64,000 nucleotides of DNA from Enoplolaimus lenunculus (GCA_030248215.1 JASANG010002802.1:231476-295475), one strand, 5' to 3'. Positions 14,244 through 25,951 are shown, numbered from the stretch's first letter. Notes: a model not told the origin generated them from the sequence alone. Made by a program: numbers and translations.

Positions 14244-17200
14244 GCAGAAGCAGAAGCAGCAGCAACGTGGCCATTCTGTTGAGGCGTTGCATATTGAGGC
14301 GGAAACATCAAACGACTATTTGAATATGTTATACGATTCCGAGCTAACAAGGTCGACATCGTCTTTGAATGAGGTACAGACGTGTAGCCAGGGTGTCGGG
14401 GTCTGGACCACAATCCTTCAACTAAGGCACGTTTTGTGAGTGTTGCAAAGGGGCTAAATACTAAATAATGTCTAGTTTCTCGCTCGCTTTGCTCGCACAT
14501 CTTTCTTGGTATTAGGGTCAATCAAAGTTTTGCACTTACTGAATCAATCTGGAGGACTGCAGTGCGAGCGAAGAGACAGTTCATTTTAGTATTAAAACAA
14601 ATCAAAAGTTACTTTTTCGTATTTCGAAATGTTAAAACTTTGTGTAGGGCGGTGGGGGCAGTAAGCACGATCGCATTACCTTGTTTTAGTAATTTCTATC
14701 GAGTCCATCAACTTCATTTTTGGAATTTGGAAGGCATTTGTTATTAATCTAAGCGTCTAAAAGTGCTTTTTTGTTTCTCCACAAATTGCAGTCAGGAATG
14801 TATACCCGTTTCTCTGCCGCCACTGGGTTTGGTTTGATGTAAGTTCATTTTGGATCAGCAATATCCTTCGACTCCATCAAAGGCAATCTTTCTACTGTAT
14901 GGCAAATATTCTCAATGCGTGTAACACCTATCATCAATTAATATTAGGTTTTCAAACTCACGAACTTTTGTTGGTGAGGACGTCAATATTTGCGCAGAAG
15001 TAGAGCAAATCAAATCTGAAACGTTTGCTGAATTTCGTACGTCACAGTGCAGTATTTTAAAGTTACGTGACCTGTCGACAACTGGCCATATGTGCCACAC
15101 GTATTTGAGAATACGGCGTGGAAACCAGCAGGTTGTTATTCTAAAGCGTGTAAAACTGATTTATAGCCTGCACGAATATTTCGGGTAGAAATTTTTTCCC
15201 TATCCTATATTGTTTTCGTTTGTTGCAGCAATCACCATCGACCCCATCACCACGGCATCATCGTGCTGTCAAATCTGTTCGTGATCGCAAATCCGCGTAT
15301 CTTCGCGATGTCGCCAGACGGTCTCGGGTAGTTTCGAGTCGTGACGCAATCGAACCGGTGCTCCAAGAACACAAATTGACTCTGCGGCAAGTTTCCGAAA
15401 AACGAGGATCATCAACTTCACCCAAACGGACCGCGATTGAGGTATACGTTTAGCAATAGCAACAGGGGCGTAAGAAGAAAAGCCAGTTTTGTAGTTCCCC
15501 GCCCTTCGCAATGTAAATGTTTTGCTTATTCTTAAACCTAGGCTTAGTTATAGACTTAGAGGATTAAGCGTTGGCTTGGAAATATGCTTGGACTATTTGT
15601 GGAAGCGGGGATTTCCACTGTGGGGTCTTCACAAGTCCGAAGATGAGGGATAGAGGATATATACCTCGAAATTTCAACTTACACAAGAAAAAACACTTTT
15701 AACATGATTTCATGTAACCTTTTAAATTGTGAAGGTCAAAAATATTTTTATGAGATTATATTCAACCGACATGAAATCTTGGCTACGCCTCTGCATATAC
15801 AGCAGTCGTATAATATACTAGATTTCTGGTACCTGAGAAACCGTGCGTTTGATTTTTAACGTTCCACAAATTCACAATAATGAGCTCTTAAACTTGAAAA
15901 AACTTAAAATATCTGAAAATTGCAGTTGTTGAACCACGGACACCCTCAAGCATCGAAACCAACACTTTGCGATTTAGTGCTAAAATTGCGTTTGTCTTTT
16001 TGGTTGCCTTGCTTGCACGATTATTTATTGCGCGGTTGCCACCCTAGAAAGTTTATAACTGCCATCAAGGACAAGACGTGCCCAGAAACCCTATTTATTC
16101 CAATTGAAAAATCACTAGTTTTTGTTGCAAATAATTGGTTTATGGTTGGTATTTTCTCGCAAATAGCAGCATGGTGAAAGTTAAAAAATTTGATAATTTT
16201 CTATTGATGATTATTGGTGTAAGGGTTTGCTTTTTGACTATTTTACTGTTGTGCTACGCTGTCCACTCAGAAACAAATACATGAGCGTGTACTGGGGATA
16301 TGACATAAGCCACCTATAAATTTTTGTAAAACTGAAGAAATTAGACCACGGGCATCGGAGAACGAGAGATATGTGCCTTTCCGAAATGTCTAAGAAAGTA
16401 AATACGCAGTTGTAAGCGGTTTTAAAAATAACTTGTACGCTCTTGGAAGTTTAAATAATTTTTAATGGCTCAAGAAATATTCTTTTCGCGAAGTTATACT
16501 ATTTCTAAAAATAAATTTGGCAAAGCCTATGACATGAAGCGGAAATTAATTTTCAGTTACATTATCACGATCCCTAGCAGCTGTCCGGCGACAAGTTGTC
16601 GGGCGGCGAGTTGTCACAGATTTATTTGTTTCAGCCGATCAAAACTACGCAACAATTCATGACTGCTACCCAGGTGCAACCCGACATACCAGTTCAGCCG
16701 CTAAAAGCGCCAATCAAATCTATTTTGGCAAACTCTAAAACCCCAACGAAGCCAAAATATCACAGTGCATACGATTTAACCCAGCATGAAACAAGCACCT
16801 TGCATACTGATAACGCAGTGTACCGGGTGCAAATGCAAAATACCGATTTGCCTATGGGAAGGGCGACTTCAGAGACATATCTTCAGTGTGGACCTTCAGA
16901 AAGCAGGATAGCAATGGTTAGTTTTCCTGAGGTATATATTCAGGCCAATTGTTAATTGGTCTGGCTAATTTTCTATAGGAGCTAATTGCAGGTCAGCATA
17001 GCCCAAATAACAATTGATAAATTTACTGTATATAGTGACCCGAATAAGAGAGCGGTAATAAAAGGGGCACCAAATTTGAGCCCCAATCAATAAGAGTCCG
17101 CATCCGTAATAAGAGTTTGTAAGCGGATAGAGTCCGTAAACCCTAATTAGAGTCCATGAATATCAATTATCATAATTGTAGTGCATTAAAGACTTCAGGG

Positions 17201-20200
17201 CCAAATAAAGTTGAGTTTAAAACGTTAAAGCATACTTAAGTTCTGAAAGTACATTCCTAAGCATAATCTTGCATTATCGCTCAAGGATACAAGACGAATA
17301 AACGTTTAATTCAACGGATAGTTGCAATACTGTACACATATCAGTCATGAACGGCAGCGGACGACGGGTTAAAATTAAATATCAGTCCGTAAACAAACAA
17401 CAAGGAGGGTTCGCTCTGGAGAGGCTAAATAAATATCAGTTTTCCCATCGTCTTATTTGGGTCACTACAGTACCTGCAACGCAGTCAAGTAGAACCAGCG
17501 TTTATTCCTTGTCGGAATTGCATCTGATCACGAAATTTAAAATCTAATATACCATATATACGCTGAGCTATTTATAACTGAGTGAATGTGAACATGAACG
17601 CAGTTTCTGTACTATACCAAACCAAAGTTAAAGTTGTGCGCTTTTCTCGATGGCGAATCTGGTCGTCGTGTCTAGCTGACGTAAATTATGACACAATGAT
17701 TTTGATCGAGGGCCCCGGACCCTGCCGAAGCGTACATGGAATCAGGGTCGTATACAAGGGAGGATAGCGGGATACATCTTGTCCTGGAATTTTTGGAAAA
17801 TAGAGATTGTTAGTCATGAAAATGTTCTCGCTCGCTACAATCGCTCACAATATATTCTTCTTCAATATGATGTTATCTCTCTTGAAATCAAATGTTGGCT
17901 AAGGCCCTGCGTGTAATGTAGTTCGTGTTGATTTTTAGATCAAACACAAATATTTGGAATCACTTGAGCATGATATGACTCGCCATCGTGAATCCCCAGT
18001 GAATCAAAGCCAAACCACGCCGGAAGCATTTCAGTTTACCCAACCTCAAACAACTTCAGTTGAAAATTTGAAACAAAGTTTCGAAGACGAAATTCGATTG
18101 CAAGCCATTGAAGCGGAATCCCTGCGGCGAAAGAACCCGTATTCAATGGTAAGCAATCAAATTGAGGGGCACAGCTGGAGCATCCGAAGTTACCCCACCT
18201 GCGGGCGCTTTGTAAGGTATCAGGAAGGGTATTGATGGATTAAGTAGCAGCTAAGAACACTACTTTGACGTATACTCTCACGCACTCGATTGATGCCATC
18301 CAACTTGAAACGTTTTTCAATTCCATATGTGCCACCAACGATTAGCTGTACTTTTTAAGTCGTGTTACAACCTCGTATATTGTTTCACATATTGACTATA
18401 AAACACATTATGAGCATCAGATGAACCATTTGCTTCGCAAAATTTTCAGCAGTGCAGATCTGAGGGGAAAACATCACATATTCCTTTTGTATCCACCACT
18501 CCATGAATGACTCGGTCCAGTGACCGATTTAAATTGGTTTGTCCGCTATAACTTTATTTAAATAGTTGAATGTCTTTCGAAACCTGATTTCGTTCGAACT
18601 TTATAAATAAAATTAAAAATTGGCTGTGGTGTATTTTGTTTTTTAGGATGACTTGAGCAATGTTTCAAGTCTTGATCGCAAAGTTAAATGGAAAGCTTAT
18701 GAAATCTATGATGACAAAGAATCAAAATACGATTTGAACGGCGCTATCTCAGGTGAGGTTTGTAACGTATGAAACGCAGGAACACCAGAAAATTTTATCA
18801 TTTATGCGGTCTTAGCGCAAGAGTATTTGGCCGATATTTATACTTTTAGTGGGTCCCTTTTTCGCTGGACTGCAATTAGGCCCGTAGCCAGCTAACCTTG
18901 CCAAGATGAATAAGACATTCTACAGGTGGGAGATACAAGTATTTTTAGGCGATCTGCAATCAAAATAAATATTTTTGATATTTAAGAAAAAATTTCATAC
19001 ATTTAAGAAATATGATTAGCAAGGTGCACTTGAAAATTAATTCTGTTATAACAGAAAAGTTTTCAAAAAGAAAAAGCTTTGAAATAAAGTCTGAAAATAA
19101 ACGTTTTCCAGTTATTTTTGGAACAATTGTCTTAAATATCAGAAAAACTTTTCAGATTTGCCACAGAAAATACTTTCGGTTGAAGCTTTTTTACACAGGG
19201 CCAGTATTTTTCGAGTTAGGGGGGTTGATTCCCATACTGGTACCACACTGGTTACGGGTGCAGCTGCAATAGCGTATATTTTTAATTGTGATTAGGCTTA
19301 AGATCATGCTCAGTAAATATGTATGGTTAGACAAAAATAGCGGTTGATTTTTGTATATCAGGACATACTACTTCGTCACATCAATATACGTCTACAGACG
19401 GGTTTGATCTTGAATGGGAACGTGTTCTGGCGGCGAGATCAAACGACGATTTTTATGAATGGAAACGCGCAGAGCACCGAAAGGATCCTGAAAAGCCGGT
19501 AATTTTAGCGGGTTTTGTCATCAAAATGTTTTTCATACAAAAATTCATTCCAGCTGCAGTTCCCATTGAGTTATTCATAATGTTTTCGCAATATTTAGGT
19601 TTAGCACAATAAAAAAAGATATTTACCACTGCTGTTGCGTATTTAAAGCAATTTCGCTGGATCCACTTTCACACGCCATTCCATGACTCTGCCGGTTGTA
19701 TGAGGCTGTCCAATAAGCAAGAGGCGGTTGATATCAGGACGCCAAGTGGAACAGCATTAAATCTCTATCAGGATCGGAAGTTTATCCTGGAATCAAAACT
19801 ATAAATTTATACCGACACTATGAATTTTAACTAATAGTAAAATTAATGAATATTTTTTAAAGATTGGGCACGAAAAACTAAACAACAGCCTGTCGAAACC
19901 CGTTGTACGCCTTGTTGTTATCGTTAAAACTGCAAAAACAATTCTTGGAATGTAACATCCATTTAACAATGACCAAGTGCAAGCTTTTGATAATTCAGTT
20001 TTACAATTCCCGATTTAACTTCTAATCGGAAACGGAACCGGAACTTTTTTTAATTTGGAGTTGTAAACCGGAATGCAAAGAATTTCGTTCTCGCTATTGG
20101 ATGTATATCATATATCATCGTACGACAGATAAGTATAGAACAATGTATTTTTTGAAATATATTTATACAATCACTAATTTCTACGCTACATCAGTAAAGT

Positions 20201-22925
20201 GTAAAAATAGCTTTGGAAACTATTTTGTTCTAGAAATTATACTATATTCAGAACGACAGAAGCTAATTGCATTGCTCATTGCCGAGTAAGAACAAATCAG
20301 CGAACATTATTTATTTCTCGATTATTGCTAACCGAATCTCTTCGCTCAACCGAATCGAGACATTACGACATTCTTTTAAGTTTAACAAAATTCTGAGCTA
20401 CCGCATATTTAAACATTTCTTTCAAAAGTTTATGAAACAAGTTTGAAACACAAATTTCGTTGTTAAAGGAGCACATATCGGTGGCGGCTACGCTTTGTTA
20501 CCGATATCCTTAGGATGGGGCTATACTTTTCGACTATTTTAACGACAGCTATCGCCTTACTGTAGAAGACTCGAGTTGCTGCATGTCATTGCATACCGAA
20601 TTGCATACAAAGATGTTTCGTCTTGCGGCAGCGCAAAACAAAAATAGCGCCACACGGACCATGGACCAGGGGTCGGGGCTTGGATGTTTATGGCCCACTA
20701 ACTTGTTCGGACTAACTTAAGCGATTGTTACGCGTTTTCTGGCTGTTAAACTTTTTCCTTCGCAGATGCTTCCGTTTTGCATTGAAACGTACTAAAATGT
20801 TATAATTGGCGTCCGCGATCTCGCTCGCGATGGTCACTAAATTTGACCAGTGCTACTTTTTACTTTGACTTTAGACTGCCTTACTTTAGATTGAGCAGTT
20901 TTGTAAAGTTTGAAGGCGTCCTCGCCTTGGACGCTATTCGTAACTGTCATTTGCGGCACGTAAACAAATAAACAGCAGCGTTCGTTCAGCGATAACTGAA
21001 AAACGTTTTCAACATTGCTAAAGTAGTGGCGGATCCAGGATCCACGGTCGAGCAGGATATTTTTTGGGTTTCTAAAATTTACAATTTTAAACAGCGTTTA
21101 GCATGATATTGTAAACGTAGATGAGAGTGGGATATGAGGCCTCTTGAGGTTTTAAGGGTCGAAATTGGCCGCCCGATATGCTGCAAAAATGGTGCAGAAA
21201 TTGAAAGACTAATATCAACAATTTCAAAATTAACTCAAGAATCGTTGAAATTATGTGAATTTTCGGTTGACTTCTTATTTGCGAGGGTTAGGTGGAACAC
21301 GGTTTTTTGTGGGCACTCTTGGTTATGGTTAGTTTAATTGCGCTGAAGACGCAAATTCTTTCAACCAACCATAGTAAATATTTAAAGGCTATAATTTTCA
21401 GCTATTTGTCTCAGAAAACACACTGTTGGCTTCAGATGAACTATTTTTATTGCAAACAAAGCAAAAAATTATTCTTGCTCAACGAGAAAATCCTACTTCA
21501 CCGCTGGAAATAAATGCATCATCCGCAATAAATCAGGCACGCTGAGTGGAGAATCAAATACAATTCTAACATAACTGCGGATCCGTGTTCCAAATTGCTA
21601 CCTCAGTGTCGTTAAATTTTTGACCACACTCTGACCTACTGATAATACTTTTCATTGTTGCTCCAGAGATTTTCACCCCTCCATCCGCAGATACTTAATC
21701 CGCGAAAACTAACGTACCTTCGTGACATCGAAGACCCACTGCCCGACCCTAGCAATCCAGTATTCAACCCATGGTCCCTCCACGACAACTACCCATCTCT
21801 ACCCGAGCCGTCCCTTGTTTACCGTCGTCTGTCTGCACGACGAGACACAGACACATCATCGACTAAAACTCCGTCACCCCCTGTTCGGCGAAAAGGTTGC
21901 TTGAGAAAGTCAAAATCGACCTCGCACGCTTGTAAACGGGCCAACCCTGCGAAAATTGTTGATGTTCTAAATGTTCGAGTTAGTGATTTACGCCGGATTT
22001 ACCTCAAACGAGCAACTCAACAACTGCATAAGCGAAGTACTGTGGTTAGAACAGGCTCTGAGTTGTCAACGAGCAACGTTAGAAATAGTTCAGGTGTAAG
22101 TAAGGACTCGAATGAGACTGGCTGGCCCTGTGTTTTGCAGCACATTTGCACTATTTACAGAGTGTATTTTATTCACGTTGCTGTGTTGCTGTTTTATTCA
22201 CACTGTTTAAATACACAGTTTTCGGTGTTTGTTCACCTTCAATCAACCAAGCCCCCCGTAATGTCTTGATTAATAAACTAGGATGAGAATTATGGTTTGG
22301 GTTAGGCCTAAGTTAATGCAAGAGAAACTTTTACATTTTATGTATTTGAAATTAACACAAGTGTGTGGAACGCAAACAAGTGACGAAGTTTCTTCTTGAT
22401 TCACAGCGATTTAGAGTGATTTGTCCGCAATAACTTGCGTACACCAGATATTGAATCCATGCGTTCAGCACATAATTTAGGCTTTACGATATCAAACGTT
22501 TGAAAATGTTGAAATCAAATATAAAGCGTCCGATAATCCATCGGCAGATCGCAGAGGATAACCCAGGCCACACCATATGTCACTTTGCGACAGGGCAGTT
22601 GAAAACCAAAATTTCGTATTCAGATTTTGCGCCTGCTCGTTTCGCTTGCGAGTTTTTCAATGTTATCTAAAGTACTGCTAACTCAGTCAGAAATTTTTTC
22701 AAAAATTTCTGGAGCAGCCATTGAGATAATTAACAGATATTCAGCGATAGAAGGTATACTACATTTACCAACCATAATATCGATATTGGTTTTTTTATAA
22801 GGGCATGGTCTGAGAATAGTGCATCAAACAAGGAAGTTTCAGCCGAAACATCGTTACATAGTAATATTAATTGTGCTTCAATTGAGGCAACCGAAATTAC
22901 GTCTGGTTCCAATTCAGCACCGTAA
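2966..22925 (+). CDS. Host 14-exon gene, Ser/Arg-rich protein with polyglutamine run (unrecognised)
   Basis: Exons read from splice consensus plus open frame: 2966-3061, 3450-3554, 5324-5392, 5823-6020, 6949-7083, 13867-14373, 15229-15441, 16578-16916, 17939-18148, 18647-18752, 19362-19498, 21402-21536, 21667-22095, 22815-22925 (TAA). All join in one frame to about 929 aa. Every junction is phase 0 except 18752/19362, which is phase 1. The protein is hydrophilic, rich in Ser, Thr, Arg and Gln, with a run of about 30 Gln in exon 6 and basic patches (KSVRDRKSAYLRD, PPVRRKGCLRKSKS). I see no membrane segment and no domain I recognise. The start at 2966 is simply the first ATG of the first supported exon, and an earlier exon is possible. 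The 6.8-kb gap 7084-13866 could hide exons. The last exon's acceptor (at 22814) is chosen by phase. A large scaffold, cytoskeletal or nuclear protein is possible, but I do not assign a function. Confidence 0.75.
5445..5654. mobile_element. TA-flanked foldback MITE, copy 2 (intronic)
   Basis: Arms of about 75 bp are near-perfect inverted repeats, starting CACTGCAAAAAATGG and ending CCATTTTTTGCAGTG, with TA on each side. The element sits in the host-gene intron between exons 5324-5392 and 5823-6020. The arms are cleaner than those of the copy at 2039-2247, so this insertion looks younger. Confidence 0.88.
6347..6480 (+). repeat. 34-bp tandem repeat, four copies
   Basis: Units begin at 6347, 6381, 6415 and 6449 (exact 34-bp spacing). 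Each carries CCGTTTTTGTCTACGATAAG followed by GCTTAGGYTTTAG. Copies differ at only one or two positions, so the expansion is recent. It lies in an intron of the host gene, in sequence rich in TTAGGC-like hexamers. Confidence 0.9.
7330..7590. repeat. Dispersed degenerate repeat with GGTGATAGGT core
   Basis: Contains inverted half-sites of CTGGTCATAGGTGCTACACAC and the block GATCTCAAAATTTACATAGAA. Related blocks occur around 8070-8235, 10480-10940, 13590-13840 and 14895-15115. Copies are diverged, with ends I cannot fix, probably old non-autonomous elements. Confidence 0.6.
7781..8054. mobile_element. TTA-flanked MITE (PIF/Harbinger-like)
   Basis: The terminal inverted repeat is about 32 bp: GCCCTATTCATACGTGCAAG... 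against ...CTTGCACGTGTGAATAGGGC. TTA stands on both sides (7778-7780 and 8055-8057), matching the 3-bp TWA target of Harbinger elements. The internal sequence is non-coding. A solo end of the same family, ACTTGCACGTGTGAACAGGG, lies near 8345-8365. Confidence 0.75.
9605..10185. repeat. Two copies of a GTAGCCAGCTCA dispersed repeat
   Basis: About 130 bp at 9610-9740 and again at 10060-10185 share GTAGCCAGCTCA, TTGACTTRCAAGCAAG and GAAAATTTTCTARGGGGCC. A shorter, more diverged piece is near 18885-18930. No coding capacity is seen. Confidence 0.6.
10277..10436. mobile_element. MITE with CTGTAGTGACC ends, copy 1
   Basis: Ends CTGTAGTGACC and GGTCACTACAG are inverted, with a preceding TA. The interior has reiterated AATAAGAGTCCGT-type blocks. 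A longer relative occupies 17025-17470 and shares the ends plus the inner GGAGAGGCYAAATAAATATC segment. Confidence 0.7.
14175..14265 (+). repeat. CAG/CAA repeat encoding polyglutamine
   Basis: About 30 CAA/CAG codons, mostly pure CAA, within host exon 13867-14373. The frame is open in all registers, which explains antisense poly-Leu and poly-Val frames here. Such tracts are length-variable, so the stored length may not be typical. Confidence 0.95.
17025..17470. mobile_element. MITE with CTGTAGTGACC ends, copy 2 (long form)
   Basis: Begins near CTGTATATAGTGACCCGAAT and ends TTTGGGTCACTACAG followed by TA. It shares AATAAGAGTCCGT blocks with the copy at 10277-10436 but is almost three times longer, with about 250 bp of unrelated sequence in the middle. 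It lies in the host intron 16917-17938. Confidence 0.65.
21537..21666 (+). other. Probable GC-AG intron in the host gene
   Basis: Exon 21402-21536 is bounded upstream by a good acceptor (ATAATTTTCAG) and reads 45 codons of protein-like sequence in phase 0. Its only sensible 3' boundary before an in-frame TGA is CAG|GCACGC, followed 130 bp later by TTGTTGCTCCAG and exon 21667 in the same phase. GC donors are a known minor class. The alternative is that the exon reads into the TGA as a terminal exon. Confidence 0.5.
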
Positions 22926-23650
22926 ACTGCCTGCAGTGAAAAATTAAACAGCGACAACCTCTGGTATATTCAATTAAACTGGTATTACAAATGACAGTAA
23001 ATCAGCTACCCCGTTACATACCGAAACTCATTCAAAAACCGAGGCGTAACAACGAATATTTTCTTACAATCTTTATCGTACTAAGCAAGTTGTTTGCTAA
23101 AATTACGTAATGCATTGTTATAAAAAGTTTTGGTTTATTCCGAGCTGTCAAAATTGGAACCTGGAAAAACAGTTTTTTTCGGTTATTCCGGTACCCAACC
23201 AACCCTTAACTGAGCACAATGTATAAATAATATATTTCAATCTTTTATGCATAGCTTGGAAATTTTCAAATTTATGAAATATTTAAACCTTAGCGGATTT
23301 TTGAAGCGTGATGTTGCTATAACAGATACCGCAACATTTTCTAGTCTTGCATCTTTTTAGTATTTAACTGTAGCAGTGGCATGCCAAATGTGTAAAAGGC
23401 TCCCACCAAAGTCAATGTGAGGGGCTCACAAAATCAGAAATGTGTGGCGCTCAGCGAATAGACAGATTCAATTTTGCATGAACAGACAAATTAAAAATTT
23501 GGGAACTAAAATTCTGCAGATTGAAATTTTGCAGTAGTCCCCCTGGGTGTAGGGACTCGCCCATTTGGCGGTATTGGAGCGCAAAGAACAGCATTGAATT
23601 GCAATAGTTAAATCGCACTTTGCATCTGTGTACATTTCTTATTATATTAT

Positions 23651-23697
23651 ACATCCTCCACAATAAAATGTGTACAGGGTGTGGAAAATGAAAAATC
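23651..23697 (+). repeat. Left terminal inverted repeat of the giant transposon
   Basis: Matches the reverse complement of 63954-64000 at 45 of 47 positions. Outside it is TTATTATATTAT, host-like AT-rich sequence. The repeat may extend outward, which cannot be tested because its partner touches the window edge. Confidence 0.93.
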
Positions 23698-24300
23698 AAT
23701 TCCAGAACACCATCGGATTTCAGTTTTATTTTAAGGTCGCCATTGAAATACAACTTTGAGAAATACGATATTTTAGCAATGATGAGAAAATAAATTTTGC
23801 TATTTTAAAATCAATTCCATACATGGCATTGCAATTTTCTCTGCCGTTAATGGAATTGAATTTATTTGTTTGAGCAATGTTCAGAAGTTGAGAGTAAAAT
23901 TTTCTTTGAATTAATTGCAGATAAAGAAATGCACATAAAATCTATGTCACTTGTGGAATTGACAATTTTGTATTTTATTTATATTGGCCTATGCGAATTT
24001 CGCTGAATTAAAATTTTCGTGTAGTGGAGTTGAATTTCGAGACGGTAGAATATTAATCAATGGTCGCTAAATTAAAATTCTGAAAACGATATAGTGTGAT
24101 GGGATGCGATTTTATTTCTTTGAGGTCGTTGATGGAGTCGAATTTTATATTTTAGAGGTCGATGATGGAATACGATTTTATTTTTCAGAGGTCACCTTTG
24201 GAACTGAGGTAAAACAATAAATAGCGTTGATGGAATCGGAATTTTCTAAGCACCCTACAAATTTTTAAAAAAATATTGAGGGAGTTGAACTACCGTAACC
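23698..24300. repeat. Left subterminal repeat zone
   Basis: Reiterated short blocks of the type GGAATTGAATTTTATTTT and GATGGAATCGAATTTTAT, spaced roughly 40-60 bp (for example near 23808, 23850, 23953, 24125, 24165 and 24225). The mirror-image end (63360-63953) has the same motif. Subterminal motif arrays often bind the transposase in other families; that role here is inference. Confidence 0.75.
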
Positions 24301-24339
24301 AGTGTTCAGCTGAAAAATTAAAAGGCGTTGTTTACTTTG

Positions 24340-25790
24340 TGAAGTGAACCAAAGTTTTTGTTGTTGTGTTTCTGGGAAATCGTTCGAGTGTGCAAGTTTT
24401 GGCCCATGTTACGCTGAGGGCCGTCCCGCTGCCCCGGTACAGTGGGACAGCGGGACAGTAGGACAGCGGAACTGTCCTACTAACCCATTGTCCCGCTGGC
24501 CTACCGTCCCACTGTCCCATTGTCCCGCTGTCCCTCTGTCCTACTGTCCCACTGTCCCGCTGTCCTACTGTCCCACTGTCCTACTGTCCCACTGTCCTGC
24601 TGTCCCACTGTGCTACTGTCCCGCTGTCCTACTGTCACGCTGTCCAACTGTCCCGATGTCCCACTGTCCTACTGTCCCACTGTCCCGCTGTCCTACTGTC
24701 CCGCTGTCCTACTGTCCCGCTGTCCGACTGTCCCGCTGTCCCACTGTCCCGGGGTCCTACTGTCCCGCTGTACTACTGTCCCACAGTCCCGCTGTCCTAC
24801 TGTCCCGCTGTTCTACTGTCCCGCTGTCCTACTGTCCCGCTGTCCCACTGTCTCACTGTTCTACTGTCCTACTGTCCCGCTGTCCGTCTTACTGTCCCGC
24901 TGTCCTACTGTCCCACGATCCTACTGTCCCGCTGTCCCACTGTCCCGCTGTCCTACTGTCCCGTGGTCCCGCTGACCTATTGTCCCGCTGTCCCACCGCC
25001 CCGCTGTCCCGCTGTCCTACTGTCCCACTGTCCTGCTGTCCTACTGTCCCACTGTCCTGCTGTCCCACTGTCCCGCTGTCCTACTATCCCGCTGTCCTAC
25101 TGTCCCGCTGTCCCGCTGTCCTACTGTCCCACTGTCCTACTGTCCCGCTGTCCTACTGTCCCGCTGTCCTACTGTCCCGCTGTCCCTGCCAATTTGTGAA
25201 AGCAAGAATTAAATGAGACAAAGCGCCCCGAGCGTTCAAGTTTTAATGGTTGTTTCTGCGAAATTGTGTCCGGAGACAATATTTCTGGGAAATAAATTTG
25301 TCCGTGACATATATATACTACTCGTCAATTGTTTTTGACGAATTTTTGGCTACAAATTTGTGAAAGCGCTTCGAGCGTGCAAGTTTTAGGGTTTGTGTTT
25401 CTGGGAAATTGTGTCCGGGGACAATATATATTTCCTGGGAAATGAATTTTTCCGTGACATACTACTCGTTAACTGTTTTTGACTGATTTTTGGCTACGAA
25501 TTTGTGAAAGCAAGAATTATTTGTGTCCGGAGACTTTTGACGAATTGTTGGCTACGGACTTGTGAAAGCGCTCTAAGCGTGCAAGTTTTAGTGGTTGTAT
25601 TTTTTGAAAATTGGGTCTGGGGTCCTGCGGAACAATTAATTTTCGTGCGACATAGGACACCTCAACAGACAAAGTGCTCGAGAGTGCAAGTTTTTGTTTT
25701 TACGTTTCTGGGATAATGTGTCCAGGGACTTTTGACGAACTTTTGGCTACGAATTTGTGAAAGTGCTCCGAGCGTGCAAGATTTATCCGA
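24340..25790. repeat. About 160-bp tandem repeat split by a minisatellite
   Basis: Four to five partial units carry AATTTGTGAAAGCGCTCCGA, GCGTGCAAGTTTTAG, GTTTCTGGGAAATTGTGTCC and TGACGAATTTTTGGCTACGA. One partial unit precedes the minisatellite (24344-24412) and the rest follow it (25190-25790). The minisatellite therefore arose within this array. Units vary by internal deletions. No coding role is apparent. Confidence 0.8.
24437..25190 (+). repeat. Octamer minisatellite (ACTGTCCC/GCTGTCCT), about 90 units
   Basis: An 8-bp unit, NCTGTCCN, runs for about 750 bp with alternating A/G at the first and C/T at the last positions. The first 35 bp or so (24438-24472) are in the opposite orientation (GGGACAGCGGGACAGTAGGA), then the array flips. 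Three units make 24 bp, so any frame that opens stays open with an 8-residue period. The long frames here are repeat artefacts and not a gene. Confidence 0.95.
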
Positions 25791-25951
25791 TTTTTAACTT
25801 TTTACATTTTGTTTTTGGATTACAATTTTGGTTCGTCTCATAACAATTTATATACTAACGTTTACTAAAACATATTCTATAATTGAACATGTGTATTCAC
25901 ATATGCAAAAATTATATGCAAGTTAAAATATGTCACACAGTTAATACGCAG

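Noticed and set aside
14098-14521. Antisense poly-Leu and poly-Val frames
   Set aside because: Shadows of the CAG/CAA run in the host exon on the plus strand.
15920-16177. Extra host exon after the acceptor AAAATTGCAG
   Set aside because: The frame continues in phase 0, but the product is hydrophobic, unlike its neighbours, and the only donor (GTTGGT) is poor. Skipping it keeps the phase.
24437-25190. CRISPR-like array
   Set aside because: Units are 8 bp and contiguous, with no unique spacers, in a eukaryotic context.
24344-25216. Open frames of up to 290 codons with CPTVPLSY-type periodic protein
   Set aside because: The period is three octamers of a minisatellite, several frames are open at once, and there is no start context or splice support. 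Repeat artefact.
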